NCBI GenBank assembly: GCA_903834145.1
Contig: CAILHY010000024.1
Location: forward strand, 1-64,000
DNA length: 64,000 nt
Direction of reading: 5' to 3'
Source of the DNA: an uncultured Actinomycetes bacterium
Lineage (GTDB): Bacteria; Actinomycetota; Actinomycetes; Nanopelagicales; Nanopelagicaceae
Of this stretch, positions 43,338 to 52,776 are shown one piece after another. The notes beneath the pieces were generated by a model. That model worked only from the letters and a program-made list of their open reading frames with translations. It ran no database searches and had not been told where the DNA came from. Numbering within the stretch: position 1 is the first letter of the stretch; each line of letters starts with the position of its first letter. Made by a program: the position numbers and the translations under genes.

Positions 43338-45398
43338 TTACCGCGCTCTCTGATGATGATTGATCATGAGTTCATGTAAGTCTGAAAGCTTTTCTCCGGA
43401 AGGCGAAAGAGTCACCATTGTCCACTGTGCACCTTGCAAATGCCAGCTAGCAACCTCTTCTGAAACTTCAAGATCAAGTATTCGTTGGAGCTCATTCTTA
43501 TGCTGAGTTTGATCAATTCGAACGAGACTTTCAACCCGGCGATCTAAATTACGATGCATAATGTCTGCGCTACCAATCCAGTACTCATCATCCCCGGCGT
43601 TAGCGAAATGAAAAATACGTGAATGTTCCAAGAATCTGCCAAGGATCGAGCGAACCCGAATATTTTCAGATTTCTCGGGAATTCCGGTTTGGATGGAACA
43701 AATTCCACGAACGATGAGATCTACTGGAACTCCATGCTTGGATGCATGGTAAAGAGCATCTACAAATTCTTCATCTAGAAATGAATTCAATTTAATCTGA
43801 ATTCCAGAAGAGAGTCCTGATTTGTGATTGTCAACTTCGCGCTCGATTTTTTCTAAAAGTCCGCTGCGCAAAGTGCGAGGCGCAACCAGTAGTCGCGAAT
43901 ACTCTGACAAAGGCGCAAATCCTGAAAGTTGATTAAAGAGTTTCGTGAGGTCTTCGGTAAGGACCGGGTCCGCGCTCAGTAATCCGATATCCTCATAAAA
44001 TCTAGCTGTTTTTGGGTTGTAATTACCGGTCCCGATGTGGCAATAGCGCCGAAGCCCATCTTCCTCATCGCGTACGACAAGAGAGAGTTTGGCATGTGTC
44101 TTGTACCCCATGAGCCCATATACAACGTGCGCTCCTGCTGCTTCAAGTTTTCTCGCCCAGCGAACATTTGCCTGCTCATCAAACCGGGCACGAATTTCTA
44201 TCACGGCTAGAACTTGCTTTCCCGCTTCCGCGGCTTCAATCAATGCATCGACAATAGGTGAATCACCTGATGTGCGATAAAGCGTCTGTTTAATCGCCAA
44301 TACTTTCGGATCTTGAGCTGCATTTTCAAGAAAGGCAACAACGGAATTAGTGAATGAATCATAAGGATGATGGAGGAATATTTCCCCTTGTCGAATTGCC
44401 GCAAAAAATGTTTCGGGATTCTCAGGATCTACATTTTCTAGTCCGACCGCTGTGCGGGATCTAAATGGAGGATATTTCAAATCGGGTAGATCCAAGTCAG
44501 CAATTCGATTGAGGCCAGTTAAGTCCAAAGGTTTTTGTGAAGAGATTATTCCTTCAGGGTCAATTCCTAACTCCGATGCCAAACGTTCGAGAAGCTCTGG
44601 ATTAATTCCAGATTCAATTTCCAATCGTACGGGTGGCCCAAATCTTCGTCGTAACAGTTCTTGCTCTAGAGAAGAGAGAAGATCTTCGGACTCATCCTCA
44701 TCTAGTTCCAAGTCTTGATTTCGCGTAACACGGAAAGTGTAGTGATCTTCAATTATCATTCCGGGAAATAAACTCGAAAGGTGCGCAGCAATTAAATCCT
44801 CGAGTGGAATGAATCGTTTTCCACCGTTATGACTTGTTTCGACAAAACGTGATAAAACTGGCGGGACTTTCACGCGGGCAAAAAATTCTTCGCGCGTCGT
44901 TGCATTCTTTACGATTACCGCAAGATTGAGTGACAACCCAGAAATATATGGAAATGGATGCGAAGGATCCACTGCAAGCGGAGTGAGTACAGAAAATATT
45001 CGACTATTAAAAAGTTCCGATGTATAACTTTTTTCTGTTTCATCGAGGTCTTTCCACGACACAACGGAAATTCCGTAATCGGCCAACGCCGGTAGAAGGG
45101 AACCGTGCAGGCAGCGTGATTGTCTGTCCGCTAGATTGCGTACTCGTGCCGAAAGTTCTTGCATGAGCTCAATGGGCGTGTAGCCCGCAGAATTTCGTAG
45201 CTTGATCCCAGCATCAATTTTGCTTTTCAAGGTAGCAACTCGGACCATAAAAAATTCATCCAAATTGGATGTGAATATCGCTAGGAAGCGAACTCGTTCA
45301 AGAAGAGGGACCTCAGGGTCTTCCGCCATCTCTAAAACCCGTTGGTTGAAGGAGAGCCAACTCAGCTCTCTATCGGTCAGGTGCTCGCTTTGGACCAT
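43338..45398 (-). CDS. ppk1: Polyphosphate kinase 1
   Basis: The protein of about 686 residues makes polyphosphate from ATP. It has the N-terminal TDRELSWLSFNQRVLEMAED, LPALADYGISVV, VAVDPSHPFPYISGLSLNLA-type sequence, MGYKTHAKLSLVVRDEEDGL and YCHIGTGNYNPKTARFYED with the autophosphorylated His. The final part has YHASKHGVPVDLIVRGICSI and EYWIGSADIMHRNLDRRVE. The ATG at 45398 (MVQSEHLTDREL) is preferred; an in-frame GTG at 45416 would add six residues. With ppx and the Nudix gene it forms a polyphosphate cluster. The divergent GH2-like gene starts 165 bases away. Confidence 0.95.
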   Translation of the reverse strand: MVQSEHLTDRELSWLSFNQRVLEMAEDPEVPLLERVRFLAIFTSNLDEFFMVRVATLKSKIDAGIKLRNSAGYTPIELMQELSARVRNLADRQSRCLHGSLLPALADYGISVVSWKDLDETEKSYTSELFNSRIFSVLTPLAVDPSHPFPYISGLSLNLAVIVKNATTREEFFARVKVPPVLSRFVETSHNGGKRFIPLEDLIAAHLSSLFPGMIIEDHYTFRVTRNQDLELDEDESEDLLSSLEQELLRRRFGPPVRLEIESGINPELLERLASELGIDPEGIISSQKPLDLTGLNRIADLDLPDLKYPPFRSRTAVGLENVDPENPETFFAAIRQGEIFLHHPYDSFTNSVVAFLENAAQDPKVLAIKQTLYRTSGDSPIVDALIEAAEAGKQVLAVIEIRARFDEQANVRWARKLEAAGAHVVYGLMGYKTHAKLSLVVRDEEDGLRRYCHIGTGNYNPKTARFYEDIGLLSADPVLTEDLTKLFNQLSGFAPLSEYSRLLVAPRTLRSGLLEKIEREVDNHKSGLSSGIQIKLNSFLDEEFVDALYHASKHGVPVDLIVRGICSIQTGIPEKSENIRVRSILGRFLEHSRIFHFANAGDDEYWIGSADIMHRNLDRRVESLVRIDQTQHKNELQRILDLEVSEEVASWHLQGAQWTMVTLSPSGEKLSDLHELMINHHQRAR

Positions 45399-45562
45399 GT
45401 CGTAAGGTTCCACCACCTAAGTAAACGCTACGTTAATCAAACCTGGCTAGATGGGGTTAAAATGGGCGCAAGAAGGTTTGGATTTCTCCCTTTTTGGGGG
45501 CGGATGCGAGAATCGGAACCTTCGTTTGCCATGATTTGAGATGAGAGCCGAGGCTACCGCGC

Positions 45563-47239
45563 GTGAATCGATACTGGCATAGCCCCGAAACCACAGGTTT
45601 TAACCGACTGGCATTAATGAGCTTGGAACATATCGAGAAAATTTCCCTAGATGGAACATGGAAATTTCAACTTTTGGAGCACCCCAGTTATGACGTGCGC
45701 AGGAAATGGCATGCCTTGCCAGTTCCCGGATTTATGCCCACTCCTAAACAACTATTGCCGGATTTCCCGCATCTTCCCATTCTCAACCCCACAGGAATTT
45801 ATGAGCGAGATTTCGAGATTCCTATCACTTGGCAAAAACGCCGCATTATTTTGCATGTTGGGGCATGCCAATCACTGGGCGTTGTTTCAGTAAATGGCCA
45901 TGAGGCGGGTATTACAACTGATTCGCAACTTTCTAGCGAGTTTGATATTTCGAATTTAGTGCGCCGTGGTAAAAATACGGTACAAATTAAAGTCATAAAG
46001 TTTTCCAACGCAAACTATCTTGAAGATGATTCAAACTGGCGATTTGGTGGATTGCCTCGCTCGGTGAAGATTTTTGTCACTAACGATGTCTTTATCGAGC
46101 AATTTCACACCACCGCAGATCTTAATGAAAATTCCACAACCGGCACTTTAGAGATCAATGCCCTCATCGGAAGCCTCGCGAAAAAAAGTCTTGCGGGATA
46201 CTCGCTACGTCTCAACTTCCCAGAATTGCCAAAGGAGAAAGGCGCACACTTGACGGCTACCGTGCTCGAGGGGGGAAGCGGCAACCTGACAATTCGGTCA
46301 TCAATTGCCCATATACAACCGTGGTCTTCAGAGGCACCAAACTTGTACACCCTCGATATCGAATTACTAGATCCCCAAGGTTTAACCATTGAGATCACAC
46401 ACCAAAAGTTTGGCTTCAGGCATCTTGAACTCGACAATGGTCAGTTATATATCAATGACCAGGCCATAGAACTTTTTTATGATGCAGAAACGAAAATCGA
46501 TCTCGAGTCGGCGCAAATTTTAAGTCGTGATGTTATCCGAGGCAGTATTCTGGATCTTAAACGGCGATGCTTCAATACTGTATTCACTCAGAACTATGCC
46601 AATGATCCAGCTCTCTTGGATATTTGCGACGAACTTGGCATGTATGCAATTTCGGAACCCAACATCGGCACCGAAGGCATGAATGGAAAAGCCGCCTCGA
46701 ATGTCTCCTATCTGGGTGCATTTATGCAACGCGCCGGTCGGCTTCTCAATCGAGATATGCACCATCCTTCAGTGATTCTCTGGTCACTCAAGAATTCACA
46801 TTCCAAAAAGAACAATGTCGCTTCGCTTGCGACGTATATAGAAATATCGGATCCATCTAGACCTCTTGATTATCGCGGTGCTATCAAGAGTTTATTTGCT
46901 CCAAAGGGCTCGCCCCAGGGGCCGATTTCGATTACAAGTAGTTCGCCTTCGGCCGGTAAATTCCTGATTACAAATAACCAATTTTTCGTCGATGTGTCGC
47001 AGCTTGCGATTAATTGGTCCATCTCTCACAACGATGAAGTGATAGAACGCGGCAATCTGGAACTTCCGATTATCGGGCCACGCCAATCTCACAAAGCAGC
47101 GATTAAAAGCAAAAATCTCTCAAAACCAAAGACGAAAGTCGCCATTACTTTTTCTGTAATTCAGAAAGTGAGCACTGCGTGGGCTCCTTCACAGACCGAA
47201 ATTCTTTTAATCAAATTTGATCTACCGATTAAACGGTAA
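45563..47239 (+). CDS. GH2-like protein lacking catalytic residues
   Basis: The 558-residue protein has the layout of a family 2 glycosidase (beta-galactosidase/glucuronidase). A sugar-binding jelly-roll domain (about 25-175, with NWRFGGLPRSVKIF) is followed by an Ig-like domain (about 178-285) and a TIM-barrel start (LCDELGM-like LLDICDELGMYAISEPNIG). The acid/base site, normally ILWSLGNE, reads ILWSLKNS, so Ser412 replaces the Glu. The GVNRHEH and SHYP motifs are absent, and the nucleophile half of the barrel appears deleted before a C-terminal beta domain. It probably binds rather than cleaves carbohydrate. The GTG start at 45563 has GAGG nine bases upstream; no signal peptide. Confidence 0.8.
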   Translation: MNRYWHSPETTGFNRLALMSLEHIEKISLDGTWKFQLLEHPSYDVRRKWHALPVPGFMPTPKQLLPDFPHLPILNPTGIYERDFEIPITWQKRRIILHVGACQSLGVVSVNGHEAGITTDSQLSSEFDISNLVRRGKNTVQIKVIKFSNANYLEDDSNWRFGGLPRSVKIFVTNDVFIEQFHTTADLNENSTTGTLEINALIGSLAKKSLAGYSLRLNFPELPKEKGAHLTATVLEGGSGNLTIRSSIAHIQPWSSEAPNLYTLDIELLDPQGLTIEITHQKFGFRHLELDNGQLYINDQAIELFYDAETKIDLESAQILSRDVIRGSILDLKRRCFNTVFTQNYANDPALLDICDELGMYAISEPNIGTEGMNGKAASNVSYLGAFMQRAGRLLNRDMHHPSVILWSLKNSHSKKNNVASLATYIEISDPSRPLDYRGAIKSLFAPKGSPQGPISITSSSPSAGKFLITNNQFFVDVSQLAINWSISHNDEVIERGNLELPIIGPRQSHKAAIKSKNLSKPKTKVAITFSVIQKVSTAWAPSQTEILLIKFDLPIKR

Positions 47240-47242
47240 CTC

Positions 47243-48022
47243 TTAGCGATTCGGCCAGGGAATCGGCTGAGGGTACTTTGCAGATCGACCATCACCGGAG
47301 GATTTGCCCCTAAGTCGTCGCCAGATCCAGGGAAGCAAGAAGGCGATGAACCATTGCGAGTCTTCCAGAAACTTTCGCATGAATGCTTTTGGCAATGCAG
47401 GAGGTAGCGGAGTTCGCCATTCTTTGGAAAAAGGAAGTCCAATTTCTTCCAATATGCCTTGGGCAACTCGATCATGTCCGATTTCATTGAGATGTAATCT
47501 GTCGTTGGCCAGAAATCTCGTGTCACTCAAAAAACTCTCTTCGTTGGCATCGGCGACAATCGCACCGACCTCTGAAGCGATTGCCCGTACATTTTTGTTG
47601 AAGTCAGCAAATCTCGTCGCCCATAGTTCGGCAGTCTTGCCGGTGTTCCCTGTGCGCTCCAAAACCGTGAAAAGTAAAACGGTTGCCCCAGATGCAGCGA
47701 TGGTGCGAACAGCCTGCGAGTACAAAGGCAGAACAAGTTCTGGTTTGTAGTTTGGTCGAATTACATCATTTGCCCCAGCGTGGAATGTCACCAAAGTATG
47801 CTTGCCTTCCACAAAAGTCAAAGCAATGGGGACTTGATCACTCACTACCTGGCGAACCAATTTTCCACGTATAGCCAGGTTGACGTAGGTGAAACCCGAA
47901 GTCTGTGCCGCCATAACATCGGCGATGCGATCTGCCCACCCGCGATATTGACCATCAATGATTTCATCCGACATTCCTTCAGTGAAGGAATCACCGCAAG
48001 TGACTAGGCGCGTAAAAATCAT
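47243..48022 (-). CDS. SGNH/GDSL-family hydrolase
   Basis: The 259-residue protein shows the GDSL block CGDSFTEGMSDEI with the catalytic Ser, LAIRGKLVRQVV (Gly block), FHAGANDVIRP (Asn block) and DRLHLNEIGHDRVA (Asp-His block). These are the four SGNH motifs in order. It should be an esterase or lipase acting on a small ester. No signal peptide is present. The C-terminal 60 residues contain a Trp/Arg-rich segment (FIAFLLPWIWRRLRGKS). It is encoded 18 bases downstream of rlmB, so likely in the same operon, and converges with the GH2-like gene. Confidence 0.88.
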   Translation of the reverse strand: MIFTRLVTCGDSFTEGMSDEIIDGQYRGWADRIADVMAAQTSGFTYVNLAIRGKLVRQVVSDQVPIALTFVEGKHTLVTFHAGANDVIRPNYKPELVLPLYSQAVRTIAASGATVLLFTVLERTGNTGKTAELWATRFADFNKNVRAIASEVGAIVADANEESFLSDTRFLANDRLHLNEIGHDRVAQGILEEIGLPFSKEWRTPLPPALPKAFMRKFLEDSQWFIAFLLPWIWRRLRGKSSGDGRSAKYPQPIPWPNR

Positions 48023-48040
48023 GTGTTCGGCGATTGAGAA

Positions 48041-49009
48041 CTATTTACGCCGTTGTTCATCCACCCAAAAGAGTGCAATGGATGTTGCCACACTGGCATT
48101 GAGAGATTCGGTACTTGCGCGCATTGGAATAGATATGACGAGATCGCACTTTTCGCGAACAAGACGTGAAAGACCTTTGCCCTCGCTACCCACAACGATC
48201 ATGATCGATTCCTTCGCCAATTTCATTTCGCCTAGTGTCTGATCGGAATCACCATCGAGTCCGATAACAAAACACCCTTCTTTCTTAGCAGCGTCAATTG
48301 TGCGAGCAAGGTTTGTTACTTGTGCAACCTGTAGACGTGATGCTGCTCCTGCTGAACTCTTCCAAGCAGAGGCCGTCATCGCTGCGGCGCGACGTTCAGT
48401 CATAACAACTCCATCGGCGCCAAATGCAGCTGCACTTCGGATAACCGCTCCGAGATTTCGAGGATCAGTAACACCATCGAGTGCGACGATTAATTTGGGT
48501 TCAGATGCGCGCAACATAATTTCTTCAAAGCTTGAATATTGGTATGGCTTTATCGCAAGCAAAATACCTTGGCTACTTCCAGAAAGACCTTCAACTTCTG
48601 CGCGATGAACTTCACGAATAGGCAAGCGTTGTGTCAGCGCTAATTGCAATGATTCCGTAATGCGATCATCAACATCGATGCTTCGAGCAACAATGAGTTC
48701 AATAGATGGGACACCTGCACGTAGGGCTTCAACAACTGCATTGCGGCCTGCGACTAATTCTCCGCCACCTTTTGGTCGTTCACTCTTCACACGTGGCGCG
48801 CGAGGGCGAGTGTCTCTAGTGTCTCTAGTGTCTCTAGTGTCCCTTGCGGCTGCTTTCTTACGCTTGGCAGCTGCATGATACGGACGGTCTTCAGCTTTTG
48901 GCGTAGGGCCCTTGCCGGAGAGACGGTTCTTGTTATTGCCACCGCTACCTGTGGTCGCGCCCTTTTTTGAAGCGCGAACTGCGCCTTTACGAGATGAATT
49001 TCCGGCCAT
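48041..49009 (-). CDS. rlmB: 23S rRNA 2'-O-methyltransferase RlmB (SpoU family)
   Basis: The 322-residue protein has a basic, low-complexity N-terminal tail (about 1-85, including RDTRDTRDTRDTR) followed by a SpoU substrate-binding domain (GRNAVVEALRAGVPSIELIV) and a SPOUT methyltransferase domain (ALDGVTDPRNLGAVIRSAAA, IVVGSEGKGLSRLVREKCD, SLNASVATSIALF). The SPOUT signatures match RlmB/TrmH, which methylate ribosomal RNA. The start at 49009 fits the family and is four bases from the cysS stop. An upstream in-frame ATG at 49069 overlaps cysS and is unlikely. Confidence 0.92.
   Translation of the reverse strand: MAGNSSRKGAVRASKKGATTGSGGNNKNRLSGKGPTPKAEDRPYHAAAKRKKAAARDTRDTRDTRDTRPRAPRVKSERPKGGGELVAGRNAVVEALRAGVPSIELIVARSIDVDDRITESLQLALTQRLPIREVHRAEVEGLSGSSQGILLAIKPYQYSSFEEIMLRASEPKLIVALDGVTDPRNLGAVIRSAAAFGADGVVMTERRAAAMTASAWKSSAGAASRLQVAQVTNLARTIDAAKKEGCFVIGLDGDSDQTLGEMKLAKESIMIVVGSEGKGLSRLVREKCDLVISIPMRASTESLNASVATSIALFWVDEQRRK
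48810..48841 (-). repeat. 9-bp tandem repeat in rlmB
   Basis: GTGTCTCTA is repeated three times exactly and then starts a fourth, diverged copy. It encodes the RDT tripeptide series in the basic N-terminal tail of RlmB. The exact copies imply recent slippage expansion. Confidence 0.8.
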
Positions 49010-49013
49010 TGTT

Positions 49014-50417
49014 TTACCGCTCTTCTGTTCGTGAAATCGACCACCGTGGTCCTTGCGGCGTATCTTCAATGGTAATTCCTAAGGCGATTAAGCCATCACG
49101 AATTGCATCTGATGCAGCAAAATCTTTTCTATCTCGTGCAGCGGCACGTTGTGCGAGCGCTAATTGAATAACGCCATCGAGCGCATTTGTTTCATCTGCA
49201 TTTGCCCCCGTGACAAATGACAAGTCAAAGGGATCACAGCCCAGAACTTCAAGGGCACCGCGGATTTCATTGGCGCTCTTTGCAAGAACAGCCATATCAC
49301 CAGAAGTGATCGCACTATTTCCTAGACGCAGCGATTCAGAGATTGTTGCAAGCGCTGCTGGCACGGCTAAATCATCATTCATAGCATCGGTAAAACTTTG
49401 GGAAAGGGATGCAACGGCTGGTGCACCAAGAAGTTCACCGGCACGATAGAGAAAACTTTCTATTCGTCTAAATCCTGTTGCCGACTCTTCAAGTGCTTCG
49501 CGAGAATATTCCAACATGGATCGGTAGTGCGCACTGCCAAGGTACCAGCGCAATTCGATTCCACGGAAGTGTTTGAGAAGTTCAGAAACTCGCAGCGAAT
49601 TTCCTAATGACTTGCTCATCTTTTCACCAGATGTGGTCACCCATGCGTTGTGCATCCATATGTTGGAAAAGGCATAACCAGCCGCTTGGGATTGCGCAAT
49701 TTCATTTTCATGATGAGGAAAAATTAAATCCAGTCCACCACCATGGATATCAAAGGCTTCACCAAGGTAGGCATGTGCCATTGCTGAACATTCCAAATGC
49801 CAACCAGGGCGGCCAGTGCCCCAAGGAGTTGGCCAGGATGGCTCTCCTGCCTTCGCCGCTTTCCATAGTGCAAAATCTCGCGGGTCCTTCTTGAAGGAGC
49901 TCTCTGAATCCTGCGATGAGAGTAAGTCATCCAGTTTTTGCCTCGACAAAGTCAGGTAGGAATCCAAAGTGCGAACGCTGAGGTAAACATCCCCATTGCC
50001 TGGGGCATAAGCCGCACCACGTTCGATCAAAGTTTTCATCAGCTCAATCATCTGCGTGATGTGTCCCGTTGCGCGGGGCTCATAGGTTGGTGGCAAAACG
50101 TTGAGGGCTGCATACGCGTTTGTAAATTCGCGCTCGTATTTCATTGCCAGCGCCCACCATGGCATCTGCTCCAGGACGGCTTTCTGTAAAATCTTGTCAT
50201 CAATATCGGTGACATTGCGAATAAAGGTGACGGCGTATCCGCTCTTTGTCAGCCAGCGTGAAAGTATGTCGAAATTAACGCCGCTTCGAATATGACCAAT
50301 ATGGGGAGAACCTTGAACGGTGGCACCGCAAAGGTAAATTGAAACTTCACCAGGTTTTAACGGGGTAAAAGGTTGGGTGGTCCGCGTTAACGTGTCATAC
50401 AACGCAAGTGGACTCAT
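49014..50417 (-). CDS. cysS: Cysteinyl-tRNA synthetase
   Basis: The 467-residue class I synthetase charges tRNA-Cys. It has the HIGH motif PHIGHIRSG, ATP-binding KMSKS in GEKMSKSLGNS, zinc-site Cys in LCGATVQG, and WHLECSAMAHAYLGEAFDIH. Length is normal for CysS; it is not the shorter MshC ligase, because the KMSKS-adjacent sequence and anticodon-binding C-terminal domain are present. It lies four bases from rlmB, a conserved actinobacterial pair, and downstream of ispF. Confidence 0.96.
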   Translation of the reverse strand: MSPLALYDTLTRTTQPFTPLKPGEVSIYLCGATVQGSPHIGHIRSGVNFDILSRWLTKSGYAVTFIRNVTDIDDKILQKAVLEQMPWWALAMKYEREFTNAYAALNVLPPTYEPRATGHITQMIELMKTLIERGAAYAPGNGDVYLSVRTLDSYLTLSRQKLDDLLSSQDSESSFKKDPRDFALWKAAKAGEPSWPTPWGTGRPGWHLECSAMAHAYLGEAFDIHGGGLDLIFPHHENEIAQSQAAGYAFSNIWMHNAWVTTSGEKMSKSLGNSLRVSELLKHFRGIELRWYLGSAHYRSMLEYSREALEESATGFRRIESFLYRAGELLGAPAVASLSQSFTDAMNDDLAVPAALATISESLRLGNSAITSGDMAVLAKSANEIRGALEVLGCDPFDLSFVTGANADETNALDGVIQLALAQRAAARDRKDFAASDAIRDGLIALGITIEDTPQGPRWSISRTEER

Positions 50418-50460
50418 TGGGAAAGTCTACCTGCCAGGCAGTAATTGGCTGAAAGCGAGC

Positions 50461-50940
50461 CTACGACGCCTTAAATATAAGGGCCGATGCCACAGCGGCA
50501 AGTCCCTTACCTTCACCCGTAAAGCCAAGTCCATCAGTTGTTGTGGCTGTGAGCGAAACATCTGCACCTGCAAGCGCGCTCGACAGCGCAGCAATAGCTT
50601 CAGCCCGGCGTGAACCCAACTTAGGACGATTACCAATAATTTGCACCGAAACATTCGCAATCTCAAACCCTGCGGCAGTGACAAGTTTGAGCGCTTCTCC
50701 AAGGAGTTGCGCACCAGATGCGTGCGCATATTCAGGGCGGCTCACTCCGAAGTTCGTACCGAGATCGCCAAGACCTGCTGCGGCAAAGAGGGCGTCGCAG
50801 ATTGCATGTGCTGCAACATCGCCATCAGAATGGGCTTCAACCCCGATCTCATTGGGCCAATGCACACCGGCAAGCCACATCGGGCGATCGCGTTCGAGGG
50901 AAAAGGCATGGGCATCAACGCCAATACCTGTTTTATACAT
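50461..50940 (-). CDS. ispF: 2-C-methyl-D-erythritol 2,4-cyclodiphosphate synthase
   Basis: The 159-residue enzyme cyclises CDP-methylerythritol phosphate in the non-mevalonate isoprenoid pathway. The metal ligands are in GIGVDAHAF and [19 protein letters not shown], and the substrate and CMP site residues are in [14 protein letters not shown] and [17 protein letters not shown]. It lies between carD and cysS. In many actinobacteria ispD sits between carD and ispF, but here it is missing, so ispD must lie elsewhere. Confidence 0.95.
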   Translation of the reverse strand: MYKTGIGVDAHAFSLERDRPMWLAGVHWPNEIGVEAHSDGDVAAHAICDALFAAAGLGDLGTNFGVSRPEYAHASGAQLLGEALKLVTAAGFEIANVSVQIIGNRPKLGSRRAEAIAALSSALAGADVSLTATTTDGLGFTGEGKGLAAVASALIFKAS

Positions 50941-50964
50941 AGAAGTGGTGAGCCTCTCTACAAA

Positions 50965-51447
50965 CTAGGAAGCAAGAACCTCATCGAGAATCACGCCAGC
51001 TTTTTCTTCATCGGTGCGCTCGGCAAGTGCGAGTTCAGAGACCAGGATCTGCTTAGCCTTTGAAAGCATGCGCTTTTCGCCAGCAGAAAGTCCACGGTCA
51101 AGATCGCGACGATAAAGATCGCGAACAACTTCAGCAACCTTGATGACATCGCCGGAGGCCAACTTCTCTAGGTTCGCCTTATAGCGACGGGACCAGTTGG
51201 TGGGTTCTTCGGTGTATGGCTGGCGCAGTACGTTAAATACGCGGTCAAGACCGGCGCTATCAACGACATCGCGAACCCCTACAAGATCAACGTTTTCGGA
51301 GGGAACTCGAACAGTGAGATCGCCCTGAGCGATCTTGAGAACGAGATAGGTCTTTTCTTCGCCTTTGATCACTCGAGTCTCAATCGCTTCGATGAGAGCT
51401 GCTCCGTGATGGGGATAAACAACGGTTTCGCCGACCTTAAATGACAT
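50965..51447 (-). CDS. carD: CarD family transcriptional regulator
   Basis: The 160-residue protein has the N-terminal RNA polymerase-interacting domain ([40 protein letters not shown]) and the C-terminal helical DNA-binding domain with [20 protein letters not shown] and ADDLRGLS-like [13 protein letters not shown]. CarD binds the RNA polymerase beta subunit and stabilises open promoter complexes, especially at rRNA promoters. It is the first gene of the carD-ispF-cysS-rlmB operon. It is divergent from the lipoprotein gene across 157 bases that hold no other gene. Confidence 0.95.
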   Translation of the reverse strand: MSFKVGETVVYPHHGAALIEAIETRVIKGEEKTYLVLKIAQGDLTVRVPSENVDLVGVRDVVDSAGLDRVFNVLRQPYTEEPTNWSRRYKANLEKLASGDVIKVAEVVRDLYRRDLDRGLSAGEKRMLSKAKQILVSELALAERTDEEKAGVILDEVLAS

Positions 51448-51604
51448 GTAAAGCCCTTCGTTAGGGGCTAAGAATACCAGCCATTAGTGACTGCAGTCAC
51501 CCCTCAATTTAGGCGCAAAATAAGGGCTTCTGGAGTATTTCCCAAGACATGCGATAATTCCGCGACTGCCGAAGTTGCAGTCGATCATTACTTGAGGAGT
51601 CCTA

Positions 51605-52084
51605 ATGCGCAAAGTCGCCATCGCAAGCCTTTCACTTTCCCTTGCCCTGTCACTTTCCGCATGCGGAGCGGGGCAGACCGCGGCGACCCGCATGACTTCA
51701 CAAGTGACCGATGGAGTTGAATCAACGATCACGGTTGATGGCAACGATCTAAAGGTCAGCGGTCTTTTGCTTGTTGCCCAACCAGATGGCTCAGCCGTTC
51801 TCGTTGCAAGCATGGTCAACAACGCACAGACAGAAGATGCGCTTCTTGGAATTTCAATCGGTGGAGTAATTGCCACGCTCTCTGCAAAGAACCTTCCACT
51901 CAAACAGAACGCTCCATTGAACTTCGCCGGTGATTCCGCAAATGCTTCGGCTCTCGCCGTTGGCGTTAAAGCGGTAGCAGGTACTCGTCTGCCCGTTTAC
52001 CTATTCTTCGCCCGCGCAGGCGAAATGAAACTCGATGCTTTGGTTCTTGACAAGCGCGGTATCTACGCAGGAGTTGGCGCGTAA
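51605..52084 (+). CDS. Predicted lipoprotein of unknown function
   Basis: The 159-residue protein begins MRKVAIASLSLSLALSLSAC followed by GAG. LSAC is a lipobox, so the mature protein is probably lipid-anchored at Cys20 outside the membrane. The rest is a beta-rich domain (DLKVSGLLLVAQPDGSAVLV, TRLPVYLFFARAGEMKLDAL) that resembles the copper-chaperone-like or DUF461-type beta-sandwich seen near phosphate or CarD loci in actinobacteria, though this assignment is weak. GAGGAG lies eight bases before the start. It converges with regX3. Confidence 0.78.
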   Translation: MRKVAIASLSLSLALSLSACGAGQTAATRMTSQVTDGVESTITVDGNDLKVSGLLLVAQPDGSAVLVASMVNNAQTEDALLGISIGGVIATLSAKNLPLKQNAPLNFAGDSANASALAVGVKAVAGTRLPVYLFFARAGEMKLDALVLDKRGIYAGVGA

Positions 52085-52089
52085 GTTAC

Positions 52090-52776
52090 TTACGCATCCA
52101 TCTTGTAGCCAAGGCCACGTACGGTCTGAATATGTACCGGATTAGCTGGATCTGATTCAATCTTTGCCCTAAGACGTTTGATATGTACATCGAGCGTCTT
52201 TGTATCTCCCACATAATCACTGCCCCACACACGATCGATCAATTGCAAACGCGTTAGGACTCGGCCCGAATTTCGCATTAAGAATTCCAAGAGCTCAAAC
52301 TCTTTAAGCGGAAGACTTATTGTTGACGAATTTATGGAAACGATATGTCGGTCTGTATCCATCCGCACTGGTCCAGCGGCAAGAACATGCCCGTCGCCAT
52401 CGTTAAAGGACTCATCGCCATTTCTACGAAGAACAGCGCGGATACGTGCCACTAATTCGCGCGAAGAATAGGGCTTTGTCACGTAATCATCTGCGCCAAG
52501 TTCAAGTCCAACAACTTTATCCACTTCGGCGTCTTTTGCAGTCAGCATAATAATTGGGACTGAAGATCGCGTGCGAAGTTGACGACACACTTCAGTGCCA
52601 GAGAGTCCTGGCAACATGAGATCAAGTAGTACCAAGTCAGCGCCATTGCGCTCGAATTCTTCGATTGCTTTAGGGCCGGTGTCAGCAATTCCTACTTCGA
52701 ATCCTTCACGGCCCAGTAAATATGCCAGCGCTTCCGAGAAAGATTCTTCATCTTCCACAACAAGAATTCGTGTCAT
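52090..52776 (-). CDS. regX3: Response regulator RegX3
   Basis: The 228-residue OmpR/PhoB-type regulator has a receiver domain with the phospho-acceptor Asp in LVLLDLMLPGLSG and Lys in YVTKPYSSRELVARI. A winged-helix DNA-binding domain (SLPLKEFELLEFLMRNSGRV, DVHIKRLRAKIESDP, VRGLGYKMDA) follows. Position next to SenX3 and PhoU identifies it as RegX3, which controls phosphate-starvation genes in actinobacteria. It overlaps the kinase gene by four bases (ATGA). Confidence 0.94.
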   Translation of the reverse strand: MTRILVVEDEESFSEALAYLLGREGFEVGIADTGPKAIEEFERNGADLVLLDLMLPGLSGTEVCRQLRTRSSVPIIMLTAKDAEVDKVVGLELGADDYVTKPYSSRELVARIRAVLRRNGDESFNDGDGHVLAAGPVRMDTDRHIVSINSSTISLPLKEFELLEFLMRNSGRVLTRLQLIDRVWGSDYVGDTKTLDVHIKRLRAKIESDPANPVHIQTVRGLGYKMDA

